Source: an uncultured Clostridium sp. (lineage in GTDB: Bacteria; Bacillota_I; Bacilli_A; RF39; UBA660). From it: a stretch of 64,000 nucleotides of DNA. Each line of letters begins with the position of its first letter. Within the stretch, counting starts at the first letter, position 1. A program made the translations under genes and the position numbers. The notes under the pieces were generated by a model, which saw only the letters and a program-made list of their open reading frames with translations, had not been told where the DNA came from and searched no databases. Positions 62,734-64,000 of this stretch are shown here, piece by piece. The stretch lies in assembly GCA_905199855.1 (NCBI GenBank), contig CAJKHY010000002.1:15105-79104 (forward strand), in the 5' to 3' direction.

Positions 62734-63313
62734 TATATCCACCACTTACTTCAATTAATTTTATTACTTTATTTCTTAATAATTCATTTTCTTTTGTTAT
62801 ATCATCATCTTTTATTTTATATGCCTTGCCATATCTAATTACTAGGTTATTTCCAAATATCTTATACTCGCCTGTAATAGAAAATGGTACAATATATGCG
62901 TTGCTTTTACTAGCGAATGATACCGCGCCAAATTTAAAGGGTAGTATTTCTCCTTTGTTTTTTCTAGTTGTACCTTCAGGAAATATACCAATTACTTGGT
63001 TGCTATTAAGCACTTTAAGTGCTTCATTAACAGCATCAGGATTTTTACGACTTCTATCTACTGGTATAGTGCCCATAGAAGTAAAAAACCACTTACCAAT
63101 TCTTTTGTTAAATAATTCTTTCTTGGCTAGAAAATGAATTATTCTTTTGTTAGAACATATTAAAGTAACACAGTCAAAATTATTAGTATGATTCCCCGCT
63201 AGAACTACAGGGCCACTTTTGGGTATATTTTCTTTACCTATTACTTTAGGTCTATATAATAATTTAAATATAGGATAACCTATACATTTAACAGTTCTAT
63301 ACATTATATTCAT
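62720..63313 (-). CDS. Lysophospholipid acyltransferase (PlsC-like)
   Basis: First gene of the lipid operon, 197 aa. GNHTNNFD holds the catalytic His and Asp, IPVDRSRKN the glycerol-phosphate-binding region, and FPEGTTRKNKGEILPFKFGA the FPEGT motif joined directly to the PFKFGAVSFASKSNAYIVPF block. This is the short canonical form, unlike the paralogue at 57005 with its insertion. ATG 63313 has AAGGTTG upstream. Confidence 0.92.
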   Translation of the reverse strand: MNIMYRTVKCIGYPIFKLLYRPKVIGKENIPKSGPVVLAGNHTNNFDCVTLICSNKRIIHFLAKKELFNKRIGKWFFTSMGTIPVDRSRKNPDAVNEALKVLNSNQVIGIFPEGTTRKNKGEILPFKFGAVSFASKSNAYIVPFSITGEYKIFGNNLVIRYGKAYKIKDDDITKENELLRNKVIKLIEVSGGYNEKK

Positions 63314-63338
63314 AAAATCAACCTTATTCCTACAACTA

Positions 63339-63367
63339 ATTATATAATATTATTTAATAATATTCAA
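63339..63367 (-). promoter_or_regulatory. Lipid operon promoter with palindrome in the spacer
   Basis: Minus strand: TTGAAT (63362-63367), 17-nt spacer, TATAAT (63339-63344). The spacer and -35 edge contain a perfect 19-bp palindrome, AATATTATT-T-AATAATATT (63346-63364), a candidate operator. In AT-only sequence such a palindrome can arise by chance. Confidence 0.6.
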
Positions 63368-63475
63368 GAATAATATTTTTTTATAACCTAATTAATTTAT
63401 ATCTAGTTTCATATTTTTTACGATTAAGATATGGATTTACCAAAAAAGGTGGAATATTTTAGTTATAAAATATCA

Positions 63476-63498
63476 AAAAAGGTACATTGTACCTTTTT
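63476..63498. terminator. Hairpin terminator between the lipid operon and the ISL3 remnant
   Basis: AAAAAGGTAC / GTACCTTTTT, 10-bp perfect stem with a 3-nt loop. T-runs on both sides allow function in either direction. No gene is adjacent on the left except the divergent lipid operon. Confidence 0.6.
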
Positions 63499-63590
63499 GG
63501 TTGTATAATATTTGATGTGAGTAACTAAAAATGCTTTCACCATTTTTTTATAAAAAAGAGACATATTCAAATTCCTATGATACAATGTAA

Positions 63591-64000
63591 TTGAACAATA
63601 AAACACCAAAAAAATTTGATTTAAATATCCCAAGATTATTATCTATTAAAAACTCTAAATATGAAAGATAAAAATATATATTTTTACAAAGAATTTGTAA
63701 AGGAAGAAAATATTAAAGGTAAAAGAAGTCTAGTTTATCAAGGTTTTCTTACATATATTCCAGATTGTTGTCCAAAGCATGGTACTTGTTACGACAAAAA
63801 AATAGAAAAGCACGGATTCAAAAAATCATTAATTAAAATACCTTCACAACAAGTTATCACAATGGTTATGTTGAAGGTAATAATAATTTTATAAAAGTAT
63901 TAAAAAGAATAGCTTTTGGATTCAGATCATTTACTAGATTTAAAGCTAGAATAATGATATGCAAAGGACTTATTACTCCAAAACGAAAAGAAGTTGAAAA
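63591..64000 (+). mobile_element. Decayed ISL3-family transposase, internally deleted, cut by window edge
   Basis: Three coding pieces in different frames together resemble an ISL3 transposase. From TTG 63591 the frame reads NNKTPKKFDLNIPRLLSIKN. From ATG 63661 a second frame gives YQGFLTYIPDCCPKHGTCYD then KKIEKHGFKKSLIKIPS, the N-terminal zinc ribbon. From about 63855 a third frame gives HNGYVEGNNNFIKVLKRIAF then GFRSFTRFKARIMICKGLI, the conserved C-terminal end of the family. The DDE catalytic core (about 250 codons) is missing. The element runs off the right edge; inverted repeats were not identified. Confidence 0.75.

Noticed and set aside
1..64000. Mollicutes genetic code (TGA = Trp)
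   Set aside because: Several clear genes end in TGA (PadR at 15411, YgjP-like peptidase at 4357) and conserved Trp positions use TGG, so code 11 fits.

Overview
The window is about 64 kb of very AT-rich, gene-dense bacterial chromosome, with most genes on the minus strand. TGA is used as a stop (for example the PadR regulator at 15411 and the metallopeptidase at 4357), so the standard bacterial code applies, not the Mollicutes code. Sporulation genes (spoIIP, a GerMN-domain gene, spoVS, a YjcZ-like mini-protein), type-2 peptide deformylase, GatCAB, the arginine deiminase pathway and NPKTxD-type surface-anchor signals suggest a small-genome Bacillota, of the kind formerly lumped with gut 'Tenericutes' (RF39- or TANB77-like). 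The lineage is an inference.

Layout. 0-7.5 kb: priA (cut by the window edge), then a lemA / DUF2207 / YgjP-type metallopeptidase / DUF2207 operon. 7.6-8.5 kb: a compact type III toxin-antitoxin locus, with a ToxN-family RNase preceded by a terminator and two perfect 37-nt repeats that look like the ToxI antitoxin RNA. 8.6-13.8 kb: holA, a polysaccharide deacetylase and gatCAB. 13.9-16.7 kb, on the plus strand: an orphan HExxH protein, then a PadR / HAAS-domain / small membrane protein operon. 17-27 kb: DUF1015, enolase, glyA, tRNA-Arg, a spoIIP-gerM cluster, a SNF2 helicase with a SWIM finger, and tRNA-Leu. 27-32 kb: a NatAB-like ABC exporter, a YjcZ-like mini-gene, a small HNH protein, def and obg. 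32-35.5 kb is a gene graveyard: a truncated second spoVS, a VanZ-like remnant, another unidentified remnant, two surface proteins with InlB-type repeats, the intact spoVS and yigZ.

35.6-42.5 kb is a seven-gene arginine unit (amino-acid ABC importer, arcA, arcB, arcC, YfcC-type antiporter) with one promoter and one terminator. 42.7-48.2 kb holds an SDR enzyme, several small membrane or hypothetical proteins, rsmE and a large FGE-fold surface protein. 48.5-54.3 kb: a DUF262-HNH nuclease (possible defence gene), parE, an RNase HII fused in frame to a type IV prepilin-like segment, and mtaB. 54.4-57 kb: a beta-helix surface protein and a lipoprotein. 57-63.3 kb: a six-gene lipid operon (two PlsC acyltransferases, an E2-fold acyltransferase lacking its catalytic histidine, two acyl-AMP ligases, a CDP-alcohol phosphatidyltransferase). 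The window ends in a decayed ISL3-family transposase.

The observations most worth following up are the RNase HII-prepilin fusion, the type III toxin-antitoxin locus with an unannotated repeat RNA and a separate toxin promoter, and the acyl-activating lipid operon. All identifications come from reading motifs; no database search was run.
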